From NCBI GenBank assembly GCA_008508345.1, contig QNGE01000282.1, positions 82,737 through 146,736 on the forward strand: a stretch of 64,000 bases of DNA, in the 5' to 3' direction. The notes under the pieces are model-generated. The model searched no databases, had not been told where the DNA came from, and saw nothing but the letters and a program-made list of their open reading frames with translations. Origin of the DNA: Paragonimus westermani. Its lineage: Eukaryota > Platyhelminthes > Trematoda > Plagiorchiida > Troglotrematidae. Of the stretch, positions 36,346 through 51,774 are shown piece by piece. Position numbers and translations under genes: made by a program. Numbering within the stretch: the first letter of the stretch is position 1; every line of letters begins with the position of its first letter.

Positions 36346-39300
36346 CCAACACTCGTATGAATCAAACCGAGTGCATCGACCTGGCGAAAAAACTAGGCTT
36401 AACTGCTACATTTCAACAATCCTCTTCTTAATGGCGGTTTCCATTTTGCTGCTAAAGATAGCAATGCTATCAGTCTGGTGATCAGATAGTTCAGGACAAT
36501 AAGGCTTCACACACTGTCAGCATTTTGCACAGGTGTTTAACTCGTCTCTGACTACTGGTTGCATATCCTAACCCATCAAGATCAACAAAGTGTTATCCTG
36601 CAGCTGGGTCTTGTGAGTATACTGGTGGACTGGTTCACAGAAGTGATCCACTGCTGCTACATTTACATCCGATATTGCGCCTATCGAACATGTTTTGATG
36701 AATGACATAAGAGACAATCACGCCTATGTCACCAACTTAGAAATAAGAAAGGATATAATAATCACCGTTCAAAGGGAACCGGAAATATGGAAGGATGAGA
36801 AAGAAACTAACATCTTTTTTTAATTAGCTTAGATAACCTTGACTGGACTTCCCGAGAGGAGAGCGTGAGGCCTGCCACCTTCATATTGGGTTCGATTAAA
36901 TAACAAAAATTAATTGGTTCATCGATTAAATGACCATTATCCGGATAAAACTGCGAAATCGGAGTCACGTACCGTAACAAAGGAACCCAAATAACACCAC
37001 CTAGGAAGTTATGGCAAGTGTCATCAAATAATTGGTAGGAAGAATAGTTGGAATTCGTTTAATGGACAGTTGTAAAGCTGTGAAAAAATGGCCCGACAAG
37101 ACCTGAAAACGGATCATTTGCCGTTTCATAACTATTATGGGAATATCAAAAACAGAAAGTGCGACGAAATTTCTTCATAAAATTGAGAACTTCTGATCGG
37201 TTTTTTCTCACGGATGGAAATTGTTTTCCCGAAATCACGCTAAAAAATCTGAAAAGATTCCATACGCATAACGTCGGAAAAGATTTAGGTAAGAATTTTG
37301 GGGAGGAAAATGAGACACGGAGAAAGGATATCTGTGAAATGTTTTACTGCGCACCATAAAAGAAACTTTTCATTCATGGGTTCAAACTGCCTGTTAGAAA
37401 CAGAATCCATGAGTGATTAAATTGTTTTCTGTTAACTTGACTAAGATTCTGTAACATTTGTTCTTGCTGAAAACTGATAATTTGCTTCCTAGCAAATTCA
37501 CTGCCGTTCACGTGATTTCTACTACAAACACGAAATGCGCACTCAATTTTCAGAGGTGTTCGAATGTTACGAGAATGGGGTTTTGCAATCTGTAATTTAA
37601 TGGCTGATCCAAAGTGACTTTCAGTTGGAGATTAGCGTCATAACTTTTCTTACAAATCATATACCAGGTGAATTTTGTCATTTACCCAGATCAACCTGGC
37701 CCTGTGTGAGTCAAAAACGGTTCCGTTTGTGAAATATTCCTGTTTCATTTACTAGAAACGTCTCTGTAAACAAACTGTGATCTAACGAATTGGTAAGCTT
37801 TTCTTTTGGGATTACCGCAAACTAACCGCATCCGTGGCGTGCGTGAAGGAGGACCATTTTTCCATTTTTGCTAGCTCTATCACACAATGGTCTGTGCAAT
37901 TAATCTTAATATCATGACACAGTAATCATTACGCGGTTGTTCATACCACCCATGATTAACTGTTATTGTATATGACGTTGGCAAGCCTAAATAATGCGCA
38001 TCCCCACTTTCAGTGCGTATACAACGGAAACAACGTTCGAATGAACATAACAGAACGCTGATTGTTCACTTACAGAATACAAAAAATAATTTGCAGTAAA
38101 GGGCTACACAATGACTTCGCTTAAAACAATTCATTAATCAATCACAATTTCACTTCTAAAATGGTTATTTACTAAACAGTTCGTTACGTGTTGAAACCTT
38201 AATACGAAACAAAGGCACACTGTTTAGTCAAGCCTTACTTAATTGAAGTGAATAATGTACGTTTATACACACTCACAAATGATATTATGTGCAGTTCAAA
38301 AGGCAAAGAAAGAGAACAATTTTGGACCTTATGCATTTTTGAGTAAATTGTTGAATCCCGGGTGAAAACCATCCCATTTTGCAGCGGACGGTGAGGCATT
38401 TCAAAATAGACAGCAAAAGAAAGATGGAAAACATATTAACTACCCGATAACTCCTCGTAAATAAGAAAAGCGGTTGCTTCCGGAAAGAATCGGAATCACG
38501 AACAGCGAATATGTTGTCAGTAGAAAACATGTTTACTAGTTATCGGATGACCAGCGGTCTATATGTATGAAAGTGTTTTACCGCAGGAACTAGCCGAAAA
38601 CTTGAGGAACCACAAGATAACTCAACACGCGCTCCTCCTTTGTGGGCAACAATCTGTGGGCTCACATCATTGATTTATTTCCTCCTTTCATCTGCCCTCA
38701 CCATAGTACAGTCAACATTATCAAGTAGTACTTAATTTTGGTTCATTCCGCTATCGGACTGGTCATCGATTCAAGTGTTGCCTGCCACAGACGATTTCAA
38801 ATTGATATTTGTTCCAGTTGGCCCGCAAAATCTCCGCACTGAATATGAAAAATAACCGTTAAATATATCTGCTCGTCTGAATACACAAACATCCGATCTA
38901 TTTCAGACAAATTTCTGAGGAAACAAAAATCGTCCATTCGTTTTATACGTGACAATGAAGTTCCCTACCTATGATTAGTGTTTACAAAATATGCTTGATG
39001 TGCATTGCACTGTTCCGAACCAGTAGACTTAAAATGGGGCATAGTATCAATCATTATGTGAACTGTAGTTATTTCAAAGTTTTGGTTTATATTTAGCCGA
39101 CCGAGTAAAATTACAATAATCCGGGGGAACAAATAAACAGTTGTGAGATACACCGAGAGTTTGCATTTAACACACGAGTAAATAGCGTAACATTTAGTGC
39201 CATCTTTCTTCAGAGTGATTCTCTTTAGCTCATTGTTCTAACACACCCTATTTACAACACACCAACGAGGGCATTGACTTGGTACTGAGATGACAAAACA

Positions 39301-42300
39301 AACTGTCTATAATGTTTGGCGGTTATTGTTCAAGTTAAATCACCACAACAAATGATGCTAATATTTTTAAAAACTACCAAGATTCCTGGAAATTTCGATT
39401 ACACAGCAAATAGTTGCAGAACTTTTCCTCTCCTTCCAATAAAAGTTTATAGCGCTCAGATTTGCTCTGCACCCAAATGATCAGTTCAGGTTTAGATGTA
39501 CAAACAAATTTTCCTCTGAAATATATTTCGGTTTCGGGGGTACTAAAAATGATTCACAACCTTTCTACTTGCCGTTCATTCCTTTACGTTACAGTCGTCA
39601 TAAACAAGACGGCCAGTCCTTGTGTCGTTGACTTCCTCTAAATTCGTCAGTTTGTTTAGGATTTCACATGCGCCCTCTCAAATATTCCTCTTGTAAAATT
39701 AACAATTTTGAAAATGACAAAAACAAACGTGATTAGTTTGCTGGATCTGAAGCGGATTGTCAGATTACAACTGTATTGTCTACAAATGGAGGTAAGGACT
39801 GCCAGTCGTCGACCAAGTAAGCTAATCATTGTTCCAAGATAACAGTTGTTCTGGTAACTGTGAAACAGTTGAAGAAAAATGACCAAAACTCTGCAATACT
39901 GAAGTGCTCTCTAAGCTCAAAAATTTTAAACAGTCACAGAGAATTTGCACATTATCACTTTAATCAGCAAGCAACATGAACGACCGTAAGTCCGATGCCT
40001 ATTTCGTTTTAGGAAACAAAAAATCATCTGATCACTTTGTAAAATGTTGCAATCCTGTTGCCATCATTTCACATCCACATTGGTTATATCTTCGGATCCT
40101 GCGAGTTTACCCAAATGCCGGCTGGTCAGTCTTGCTGATGATTAGCAATGAGTGTCTATCGAGCACGGAGGCCCAACAGTTAATGATGATAAGCCAACCA
40201 AACAGGTGTGCAAAACAGAACTGATCATTGTACGGTCAAATAAGACATGTTGATTGGTGCAAAATAAGGCAGACATTATCACTCAACTATTGCCAACTCT
40301 GCAAAAAAAAACCAGTTATCAGTGACTGGTTCTTCATACCATTTTCCTGTATCCAATTTAACGGAATACGCTTAACATTTTGGGAGTAACTCCGTGAAAA
40401 CTGCATTTTAAAACAATTTCATCAACTACACGTAACTGCAGACTCATCAGAAATCCTCTTCATTCAGATTTATTCATTAAACCGATTACCTAACTGGAAA
40501 TTTAAATTTAATTCAAGAGAACTTTGCTAAGAAATGAACACTCAACGACTTCTACTTCAAAGTATTTCTCATCCCATTCTGCACTCATTAACATAATCAC
40601 CATTAGTTAAAAACCTGTCCGTTTCCCTTCATTTGTTAGTGGCAATACTACTTCAGCACTGATCAGAAGCCTTCTATGCGCAGCAGTGAAACGTATATTA
40701 CCTGCCACTGAACTGAACTTTTGCAAAAAAAACGTGGGTTTTTGAAACAAAAACAGAGATTCTGCGCTCTTGTTCGCTCTCATTGCAGTTGCTTTACTTT
40801 GGGAGCAGTTAGGACACACGTCACCGAACTTATCAACGAGTACCTACTCCAATGATTTTTAAACTCGAAGGTTGGTCGGGCGATAACAGAAGAAAACAGT
40901 TCTCCCACAGACAAAATACCCAGTGAATCCAGGATACGCCTACGTTAAATTTTTGAGCTAAAAAGTAAACGGTTACTTTATATTGTCAAAGTTGTTTCTA
41001 CCCACTGACTATATATCAGTCTGTATATGAAAAAACTCACGACAGGAGATGATGTAGTTGGTCTTTCAATGGCTATTTTCAACTCAAATCAATATCTAAA
41101 ACATTTACCCAACACGGTTAGTTTGTTCAAAAACCGAATGAGTGGTTTGAGACTTTGGTTTATTCAACATCTACTTTGTTTTCTCTATATTATCAGTGAA
41201 CGTCATGTTGACGTGTTATCATTTAACTAATCGTAATTCGTCGCCCACTTTCGATCTGTCACACTTATTTGACTTAAAACAATGCAAGGCAACAAGTTCA
41301 ATTTTCAAACCAGTTTGGTTACATCATGTCACTTCCATTTCACTTGTCTGACCAACTTTCTCAGACGTGACTTTGCCAATATATTCTCATCACCTGCTCC
41401 TCAAATACGTACTGCACAGGCAAATGTTGCTGATGTAATGTGGCCTGATTTTCGCGTACCTGGCGCATTATATACCATAGTTGGCCTTTGTCATGGTGCC
41501 GGGTTGTTGAGAGAAATCAGTGTTCTACCCACAAGATTGCACAGACCATGTTGTTCAGTTTATTGTTTAACACTAGAGGAGTTGCATTTTGACTAAATGC
41601 TAACTGGGTTGATCACTTTTCCTCCATATCAAGTATGCTTTCATGCATTTTACTCTGTATCCATTTTCAAGTGGTTACGATAAATGGTTAATCCTGAGTT
41701 GACGACTGTTTCACAGGCTGGTGGATATTTTTTGTTATTGGTCGTGCTGGCTAGGTTGCATGGTACAATTTGCCACAGTGCACACCTACCATGCCAACCA
41801 AATCTGGAATGTAGTTACCCTTCGTGTTATTCCTTACACAACAGTACATAAGCAAATTTCTCTGAACAATGGATTAGTGTGCATGAAGTGGATGACGAGT
41901 AGTAGATTTGAATAGTTATATCACTGAAATTGTGGCATTCTTTTAATGTTAGCTTGTGAGCACAGCAACTGACCACTTACAAGACAGTCTGTGATTAATA
42001 ATTGGTCCCAATTCTGGTCTGGAAGATCAAACTGGCTTTTCAGCTGTTCAGCCATGTCTATATGTGACCGGGTAGAGGTAGAAAACACTCGTGTGAAAAG
42101 TGGAAGTGAATGTGATTTAGCTTCATAACAATTAAAGTAAATAGTAATTAATTAAAGTAAATTAGTTACTTATAGTAAATAGTTTATTCCACTTCAATCA
42201 CAACGGAATTCACTAAGAACAGATGAGCATAGCTATCAATCAAAATGTGTACCAACTATCCCGGGTTATATACTTGTGGTGTAAAAATTGGAAGTGTCAA

Positions 42301-44305
42301 GAAAAACGCAGATAACTAGGTTTCGGTTGTTTATAACTCTACTGGTGTTGGTAGCTCAGTTTGATGCTCCAGATATTCGGCTGTTCGCCGGGATTTCCAT
42401 TACCGTTACAAACTTTTTCATCGTCACACGAAGTGATCTGTTCTCTGCCTATGCGCTTGGATGTACATGTGAGAGCTTGACTCCGTACGCAAGACACAAT
42501 AATCTCGGCATCCATCTCGTTTTGACTTCGGCAGCCATCTTTTTCTCGGAGCTATTTACAAAAACAATCAAACTTTGTATAGTATTCCTGTTGGAGCCGC
42601 TGTTCGAAATATCACAGGAAATAATATATGCTCTTTATAACTTCGAAGTGACATCTAAAAATGATAACTCAAGGGTTATTGTATTGTTGATTTGAGCTCT
42701 GTTGAGTTATTTCGTGGTAAAAAAAAATGTAAAAATGGTATTTTCTCACTATCTTCAAAATATACCGTTAACAATTTCGTTGTGTTTGTATTGTTTCGTC
42801 ACAGTTTAGCATTATAATCAACCGCTGCACTTAATTGCATTGTTGTCTCCTAAATGTACTGTTAACATTATAACTGAAATACCGGGCCTCTGGTTCATAA
42901 TTAACGGTCCGCAGTACAGAACCTAAGTATAATTTCATCATATTTCCGTTTTGTCATGTTAGGACGAGGAGACTTTGTCAACTCGAAATGTAATTAATTG
43001 CTTGCTCGGTTGGAGTGGAAATCGCCACTGTCCTGTCAAATGTCTCCTAGTCACCACCTCCTTCAATTCTAAAATAAAATCTTGAACTAGTTGCCTCTTA
43101 TCATCCTTTTAAATACAACTTTTCATGGTAATCAGTGATAACGATGCGCCACACCAGTCATCCAGCTCTTTACAACCATGCAGCCTTTAAGTGACTTTTT
43201 TCATACGGATAAAAGAAAGCTTTCTACTGGTGCGTTAAACTCCCACGGTAAACGGATTCGATTTTCCAACTGAGGCTAAAATAATTGGTGTGTTGTTTAA
43301 TTTGAAACTGAACAGATTAGCTCTACTCACAGTTCTATACATGGATGCTGTGGGAAACGTATTAAGTCTTTTGCAAATTCATGGCCTGGACTTTTTGTAA
43401 ATTGGTTTGAGTAAATGAAGTTGCATTGCGCACGTCAAAGTCTGGTAAAAATCGTTGACCTGTTTCCCCGATCAATTCGTTTTGACAGAACGTGCGATGG
43501 AGCAATTTCAATATTCTTATCTTGGGTGTTCACTCTTAGGTCGAAATTTATTTCAAAAATTACCTTGATCGACAAAGCCAGTTGTTTGCCAATGACCTAA
43601 ACAGTACATGTGAGTAGAACAAACCGTCTAACCAACGTGCTGGTATGTAAGGCATAAAGCGTTTAACCGAATAATGTGACTAGCTGTAACCTAGAGTGAC
43701 TGGTAGGCACCCTTCCGAATGTTTACAGCGGATACTGCCAATTTTCAAATATAACAAAACAGTTCACCCCAGGTCTTGAGAAGCTGTCCAGCATTTTTTG
43801 TCGAAAATTGAAGCACCTCAGTGTGTCGCCTGGCTGCATTCAAACATACTTGGAAACGTAATACATTGTTCGTTCTCAAAGCATTTAATTTACGAAACCA
43901 TATCAGAAAATCTTTGTGCCCAACATTAAATGTAGAGAATCCTCTTTTTACACCTTTCGACAATTTAACTTTTTTCTATTTCCAGCATGTCCAACATTTG
44001 CATGTTCGTCATGATCATCGAAACAATTGTTGTTGAGCAAGTTTCCATATCTTTCATTATATATGATGTATATTGAGTGCGTTTTCAGTGTTTACACTAA
44101 CCCTTGGCTTTGAGCTCGTCTTTAGTAAACTGAACATGTACAGCTTTTGGTTTGCACTTTACACATAGAGACCAGAAGGAGAGTGAAGTGTTGTTCACTC
44201 AGCATGTCACATTCGTTTCTTTTTACCTCCATTATTGTGTTTTAGCTGAACTCACAAACAGAGTCCCATCTTCACTTCCGGAGACATGTTATTCCCGGAC
44301 ATTTC
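36346..44305. other. No recognisable gene
   Basis: No protein family or RNA gene. The open frame at 42288-42695 (135 codons, GTG start) is rich in hydrophobic residues but has no family signature and is of chance length. Long T- and A-rich tracts dominate, and several pyrimidine tracts ending in CAG occur without partner donors. Confidence 0.5.
42131..42162. repeat. Short AT-rich tandem repeat
   Basis: ATTAAAGTAAAT occurs at 42131-42142 and again at 42151-42162 (period 20), with degenerate AGTAAAT units continuing to about 42182. Confidence 0.6.
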
Positions 44306-44375
44306 CGAAAGGTGGGTCTACGACGAATCTGCCTCACGTACAATCGACTGTTTAACCGTGCCACTGATTAGCAAA
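44306..44375 (-). mobile_element. Possible SINE-like fragment, copy F (very weak)
   Basis: On the minus strand, AATCAGTGGCACGGTTAAAC resembles the A-box block of copy B (TGTCAGTGGCACGGTGGTCA), followed by GCAGATTCGTCGTAGACCC in the B-box position. No hammerhead-like block follows. Confidence 0.25.
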
Positions 44376-46418
44376 CATCACGTGCCCACCAAAATAATAA
44401 ACAGGATCAATCACATATTTAACCTCTGGATTTTGCCTTGTTGTGGCTGATATGTTCACATGGGATTATCTATATGTTACAGCTTAGCTGGTCCGTAGGG
44501 ACTTCACTCATAAACCATTCGTATGCTTGAGGTCTGTGCCCTATCCGTTGTTTACTCAAGCGAAACGCATAACGCATTATCATCGAATATTTATTTGCGG
44601 TCTTACAATTGACTATTCCGTTGGAATCCAGCAGGCTGTGCATGGAAAAATGTAAAACTGAGAACGTATTTTGGATTACACAGCGCTGACTCTCGCTGTT
44701 TTTCTCTTCAGTTCGAACTTGAAACCAAATACAACTCGTTTTTTCTGCGTGATTTTACGAAAAGATTCAGTTAACGTGTTATATGGTCCACCATGCATAT
44801 TGAACAGTTTCTTGTGTTCGTTCAGACGTTAATCAAGTTTTCCTGAACTATTGTTCTTCTGTTTCTTCAACATTTTCTCGTTGCTGTCGATCTATTTGGT
44901 TTACAGTGTGCCAAACGAAAATACGTCAACGGAAATGCCTGCAATGTTCTTTCATGTGGAGAAGGTTGAAAGTAGTTAACCAGCATGGTTCTTTTTTGTT
45001 ATGAGAAAAAAAAACAGTTTGGGAAATAAAAACCCCACATTGCTTCCGCTAATATTACTCCCTTCCAAGGCACACAGCAACTGAGGGATATATGGTAAAC
45101 TGTTGTGTTTCGATTATACCATTTTCAGTAAAATCAAGTATGAATACTGACTTATCCGATCTGTTTGTCCGCCGAGTTAATGTGACTGGGTTTTCCTTCA
45201 ACGAAGAAGCAATCTTAGTGACGCTGATTTTTCAGCTCATTTTTGCCTCGTCTGTCGTCTCACTCGTCATTCAGTTTTGAATGAAACCGCAACGTAAATG
45301 GAACAATTAAAGTTTGTTGCCACGAGAATGCAAATGCCATGCACAACGACGTCTGTGAAACTACCGCATCTCATTCTTCTATGGTTTACGAATATTGCAC
45401 TCTGTTAATTCCCATTAGGTTTTCGACGCACGATTCAATTTGTTAGTTACTGTCAAAAATTGTCGTTTGACGTTTCCGAGTTAACAAATCGTATGCGTGT
45501 TTCGCGTTTCCGCGACACCGTTAGTCGTTTCTTGGTTCATGGTAAGGTGATGATATCTTGAGCAAATGTAAAGCGTGTGGTTAACGTCAGTTACACTGCA
45601 GCACAGTCGACAAGTGGATTTAAATCTTCAGCTGAGTAAAGTGGTTGACAATTCACAGCGCGTGTCAATCTCTACCGATCGGTGATACCGTGTTTTATGG
45701 GCCTGTCACGTAGCTGAGTGTTGTTAACAAAAACGGACATTGACTGGAAGGACACGGTTTATATAAGTCCGCGTTTCATAAGATTGAACTGGTTCGAACT
45801 TACCACAACAGAATGTGCAACAACCAAAGATGAAATCGCTACGTATTTTTTCACGAAGGTTATTCACAAAAACGGCATATCTGCCAGTTTGGCATCAGTG
45901 GGTATTTCTTAGTTCCGGTTGCGAGATATTCTTTGGGGTTCAGGCCATTTTCTGTTTAAAAAGCAGGAAAGAATATTTACATCCATCACGTTAATTCTTT
46001 ATACAAACGCGGGTGAGATTATGGGGTTGAATGGTTGCTTGTAATATAAACAGGCGGCGTTTCTGAGGGTGGTGGTTAGAGGCAATTCTACGCGTCTGAG
46101 GTTTGCGGCTTCATCTGCACGCTTGTTTATTCAAAGAATAATACGGTTGGCGCCGGACAATAAACATTCTAGCTGCCTCTCGGTTAAGTCTGTAATAGTA
46201 TGACCAGATCGGTTGTATCCGGAATTTATGCGTTCAACTTTCAGAAAGACGGACAGAAAGTCGTTCAATCCGAATCAGTGGTTTTGAGACAACTTGGTCA
46301 ATCGTTTGTCCACAGTAAACAGAGCCACATTTTAAATGATGGAGGCTAGGTACAACAATTTCCACTCGAATTAAACCAAGCAGATATGTCAGTTTGTGCA
46401 TTGCGCTGGTGTGACGAG

Positions 46419-46438
46419 CTCACCAGCAAGCTGGTGAG
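46419..46438. repeat. Perfect 8-bp hairpin
   Basis: CTCACCAG and CTGGTGAG are separated by CAAG. GC-rich for this region; no further context. Confidence 0.5.
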
Positions 46439-47216
46439 TACAGAACAAAGCTCACATATTTAGGAGAGGGTTAAAACAGCACTAGTAGCTAACACAATAT
46501 CTGAGTTATAACGGTTACAGTCTTCACCGCCGTCTGCATGGTCCAAAATCATTCACAATAACGTACAACTGTCCCATATCGACGAACGCAAATAAAGCTC
46601 AGCGATCTGAAACAATTTGGTTAACATGTTGAGAACTGCAAAGCTCAAGGTAATATGTAAACGTAAACTAATTGCCTGGTGTTTTTGGTTATCAGTCGAC
46701 ATATATAATACTTTTCCCAATGTTATATGAAACTGTAGGTTACCCATAGAACTCATTCATTTTACAGTCCAATAATATGTTAGTAGAAGTGTACAACTTT
46801 TTCCGTTGTTCTAAATGAATGAACAAACGCTTACACTCAGATTTATGATCACATCAGATTTAAGTCTACCACGTGGACTAACCATAACAAAACGCCGCCT
46901 CACAGAGAGTGGTTCGTCTGAGTGTCCTTGTCTGAAACGGTTTGTTGGATTATATTTTAGCTTATGTAGGATTTGTCATTTATGTCAACTTTTGACGGCG
47001 AACCTCCAAAGGGCAAAACAGCATATTTTGTTTTTGAAAATGTTGAATTCCAGCTGAAATTGTGGTTGCGAGTAAACATAGGGGAAATAACATTCAAAAT
47101 AAATTTGTTCTTTCAGGTTCGATATTTGTTCATTTATTTTGAGGAGGAACGATAGAAGTCAGCAATTTTCTTCAGTAAAATCAGTACTAACTATTTTGTT
47201 GGTTCAAGTGTCATGA

Positions 47217-47342
47217 CATCATCATCATCATAGACAGCAATACATCAGTGGTTAACACTAATGCTTAACTGCCACACAACCATGAAGAAACAGCAAACCC
47301 TATATAGAAAGAGAGAAGGAAAAAGAAGGGGACGGGAAGGGA
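47217..47342. repeat. ATC microsatellite and purine-rich tract
   Basis: About five ATC/TCA triplets (about 47217-47231) are followed, some 75 bases later, by a purine-rich run with one or two interruptions (about 47306-47342: AGAAAGAGAGAAGGAAAAAG and onward). The downstream 250 bases are noticeably richer in GC than the surroundings and may belong to an unidentified repeat. Confidence 0.5.
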
Positions 47343-50300
47343 CCTAACTACTGAAAATGACTACGTCCCTATTCAAACATTCAGCATCAAGGTGCCTACA
47401 CCTTGCAAACAACACAACCGAGCTGCAAGTGAGAGTAAGGCGTCATCAGCGAGACAGCTTCCTTACGGCTTTCACTGCCCCGCGTCATTAAAGTGTCATG
47501 ACAGTCAGAAGTGTACCGTGGTGAACGTGAATATAAATTCGCCATGGCTCGCAACGTAAAAACCAGTTTATCACCAGACCTTTTGGAACATCCATGCTGT
47601 AGCTGGATGAAATTATTATTGGTTAGGGCGAGTGTGCACACTTAATACACCTACCGATTGTTGGTCAGCCTTGTGTCAGAACGTTCTATGAAGTCCTGAC
47701 TGTGGTGAGGTGACCGCGTGCCAAGTGAAAGCATGTATTTACGTCTTCAGTACGAAAAACAATTTTCCACGATATTCAAGAAACAATACTGACCTAACCA
47801 TAATCCATTTTTCATGAGTCAAATACTGCCAAGGTAATATTTCCATAATAAGTCGGGTCTGGTTATTTTCGGTTAAATCACTGGACGAGAAATCCGACAG
47901 ATATGAATGTGTCTCTATTTGGAGTTAGTTATGTCACATTCCAACCACATTCTAATCCGAATCGAATACCGACAACCGTGTGTCACATTCCAAGAAGACT
48001 TGTCTTGATTAAGAAAAATTGAAATTCACTAATGGAACTCAGTTCAGTTTTACCAGTAAGACCCTGATATGTGCTAGAGAACGAAGAACATCTTCGTGAA
48101 CGAACCGGAAAGATGTTTCATCATTTTCACAGGTCTGCTCCAACTGACCGGGAAGTTTCGCGTCCTGTGGCAGTCACAAAGTAACATGAGGTAAATGCGA
48201 GCCTCTTTGACACATGTGTTGCCATATATACATACTCTTGAAATCATCGGGAAGATAAAATGAAATATTTAGGTGAAGAAACACGTTTTGTTTACAATTT
48301 GTTGATGGATTTATAAACGGTCGATCTGTAGTGGAGATGTGATATACTACAGTTTTGTTTCCTATTCCGTGTCTTCATTCCTCGTTCTATGGAATGGGGC
48401 ACAAGCAGGTTGGATATTCAGAAAAACGTTTTACAGAATGTTCCATCAGAGAAGTATTACTAAAAAACATGGATTCAAGTTAATCACGAAGAACGACCCC
48501 ATACACCATCCATACAGGACTCAGAGTAGTGAAGGATGGGGGCTATATCCGTCTCTGAATCAAGGTTGTGGGGTTTAGAAAGATAATACAATTTGGACGA
48601 TGGTTTCCGTCCCAGGATCTCAGAGTTTGTAGTGTGCTCTCACCATTCGATCAGCGTCCCACTTATTATTTCAAAGCTATTCTGACAGTGCGTGATAGAC
48701 ATAATCAAACTCATCTTTATTTGGTTACCTGTTACCATACTGTCCCTCAAGTTGCTTTCTGAACAACCTTCGTTTTCACAGTCACGATCGAACAAAGGGG
48801 TTCGTCTACCACTTGAGGTCAGAAGGCCTAACTTGTTACCTAATTTATTTGCACAATATGGACCATTTCATTGTGACCTATCCTTTAATTATAGGGTTCT
48901 GCCCATATACGTACAGCTTCCTGAATGAGCTCTTTGTTCCAGATATATACACCGTTAAATGTGCAACCCAGTGTTTTCCTCCACAGCGCTCAACTATTTC
49001 ACTGACATGCAGCAAAAATTAGGATTCGCTGACACGTTGTCCAATATGAAAACCCATTCAGATTGCAGTTATGATATGCTGAACAAAGCCCGATTTCTCC
49101 CTTTCCAAAGCTGCTACACAAAACGGCATGTGTGTACAATAAACCTCAATCCATCACTTTGATTCTTCTCTGTTTAGTATACTACTGATGACTGTTATCA
49201 CAAGTAATTCCAGCGCCGATGCCTTCTGCCTTCTACCAGTAGGTTCATGTCAACTGATACTATGACACGTAGACTATTTAGTGCCTTCGGTTGATGAGCT
49301 TTCATTTCTCGATTGTTTTTCTGATCATCCGGTAAAAGAAAATATTCTGGGTGCACTCCAACTTATTTTAAACTGAGATCTGCTAATCGTTGCAAAACTC
49401 GTCAGAGAGGCTCAAGATGAATAGATTAAATTACATCTGATATTCTGGAGAAGCATCTGTTCACCAGCAAATAGAGAATACCCTAGTACAAAATGGATGC
49501 AACTAAAAATGTTTTCGGAAAATCTCCGTGCTGCAGGCTAGAACGAAATTCTAAACGTTACTCTGCTGTACTTGTTGATAAGCCCGTATCACCAAGGTGT
49601 AATTAGTTAGATCAGTATATGTTCCATGATCGTGATAAACTGCGATTGACAATGAAAACAATTACTGATGAAAACATTGTTTTCGTCTATTAATCCAGGT
49701 TCTCCTTAGATCAAAACCGACTGTCACCTACCGTCTCAATAAAAAGCCACCCCTTAATTAATAACACGAACGAATCTCACAATTTTCAAGTTGACTTAGC
49801 ACTTCAAGCAAGCTTTTCGGGAAAACAGCTGGTTACACTCACTAATCCACACTATTCTTTGAAAAAATTGTATTGAATCTATTAACTGTGGCTCCTCCTA
49901 CAGAAAAACCGTGCTTAATTTGACTTGTTTGCAGCGCTCACCGGCGTATTTAGATTTTATCATCCATCGACAGATTCTTCTCCCTCTGTGACTGGATTTG
50001 GTCGTCTGTCTTCATCTTTGTTTACCTAGTTAAATATGAGTGTCCACTAAACATACCCACAGCAATGTAGATTATATGGAAACAGCACGTTTCTCGCGCA
50101 GATATTTTTCACTGAACAAAAACAAGCTAAAGACGACTGTAAGGTTAGACATCGAGAGTTTGGGTCGAACTCAGCTTTAAAATTGTCTAAAAAGTTAACT
50201 TGGTCCTTCTTGAAATCTGTAGGATAATCGAAGTTTCATTTATTTGTTAACTGCTTTTGCACTATGTGTACGGAGTGATTTCAGTACCCAGTGAAACACT

Positions 50301-51774
50301 TATCAGGAGAACTCAACATATGATCCTGAGTGTTCTTTGTTCGGTTTCTTTATCAATATGTTGTCTAAATTGGCTTTAATGCAACAAATGCCATTATCTC
50401 ACCGTATAGAGACGGGACTTGGCCGACCTCCGGAAGACATTTCGTCAGTATGTTTTTACTTAACATGTTCCTCATTTCGCATACTTATTTTAAAGAAATG
50501 CTTAGTTAATTGAAGCACATGTAGGTATTAATTCATCAGTTGATCATATTACGTGTGGCAGTTGAATCAACAATTTTAACTTCATGGTAGTTAATTTTTC
50601 TGGCTTCAGGTTCAACAACAGTGTTTTTGATGAAAACGAAGTGACCGTGCAAACTCTTGCCCGAAGTCTGCCATTCATCTTTTGCTTACGGTATAATGTT
50701 AGACGTGACCTATAGATTGCTCTATGTTTATTGGTGATTTATGTGGCTGTACGGTAATTTGATGTATGACATTCAATATAGACAATTCACCGATCAAACA
50801 TCTTTTCTTGCCAAACCACAATGTATTCCTTCAAATTATTTGAAATGGGATTTTCGCTCGCAAACTGCACTGTGTAATAGGTTGCAGTGATTATCATCTC
50901 AAAACGCACTGCTGACTGCACTCTCTAGAATGTTTACTTTAGACCCTTCAAGGAATGTCGCCTCATTGGTTTTGTTGTCAAAAAACTCAGTCTGTAAATA
51001 CACGGAGCTCACTTACTAACGTAACAAAATTTCTGGGTTCAGATTTTCTCTTTTACTGTGACAGACACTGTGGATTTCGATCACTGTGACCTCGCTGGAC
51101 AACGACACAGCCGTGATATCTCAAAAATATATAACCTTTAGCCTGGATAACCATTAAATACTAATATGTAGAAATAAGTATTCACTCAGAGTTATTGGAA
51201 AAATTTGTTTTACTTCCGTGGTACCGGTTGACTCAAGGGGATGGAAGACGCCTCTAGCACAGTAGATAAACGATTAAACCTTATTCGTAAACATTTTATA
51301 GAAATGTCTATTACGATGAATTGAACTTTTAGGGATAATCGTATAGTTGAATACCTATTTCTATCTCAACCTAAGTTACAGGTAGACACACGTAGCAGCA
51401 TGTTTTGTAACATTTAGTTGCTTGCAGTAAGGAGTACAACTTGCCAGTATCTGGCATTTCAGAATGTCTACCATTAGCTTTAGCGTTAATTATTCCAAAT
51501 CCTGGCGAATTTGAAGATATTCGCTTTCACGGCCTTACTGCAGAATTATAGTGCAATGTGATTGCTAAGAGAATTAACACCCAGCATGACCCACTTTTTC
51601 TTAATTAGTGGGATGATAGACTAAACATCATAATCATTCTGATGTGAGTAGAGAATGAGGCACAACGCCATCAAAAGAGCTGTTTTGGGTACTTTATGTT
51701 GATTGCGAAAGCAACGAAAAAGTACTGTAAAAGTGTGATTGACAGATTTAACCAGATGATGCGATCGTGCACAT

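Noticed and set aside
42288..42695. Hydrophobic 135-codon open frame, possible membrane protein
   Set aside because: Chance-length, GTG start, and hydrophobicity is expected from T-rich sequence. No family signature or splice sites support it.
48339..49162. Run of five overlapping plus-strand open frames, possible frameshifted gene
   Set aside because: None of the peptides resembles a known protein or each other's continuation. The frames overlap rather than abut.
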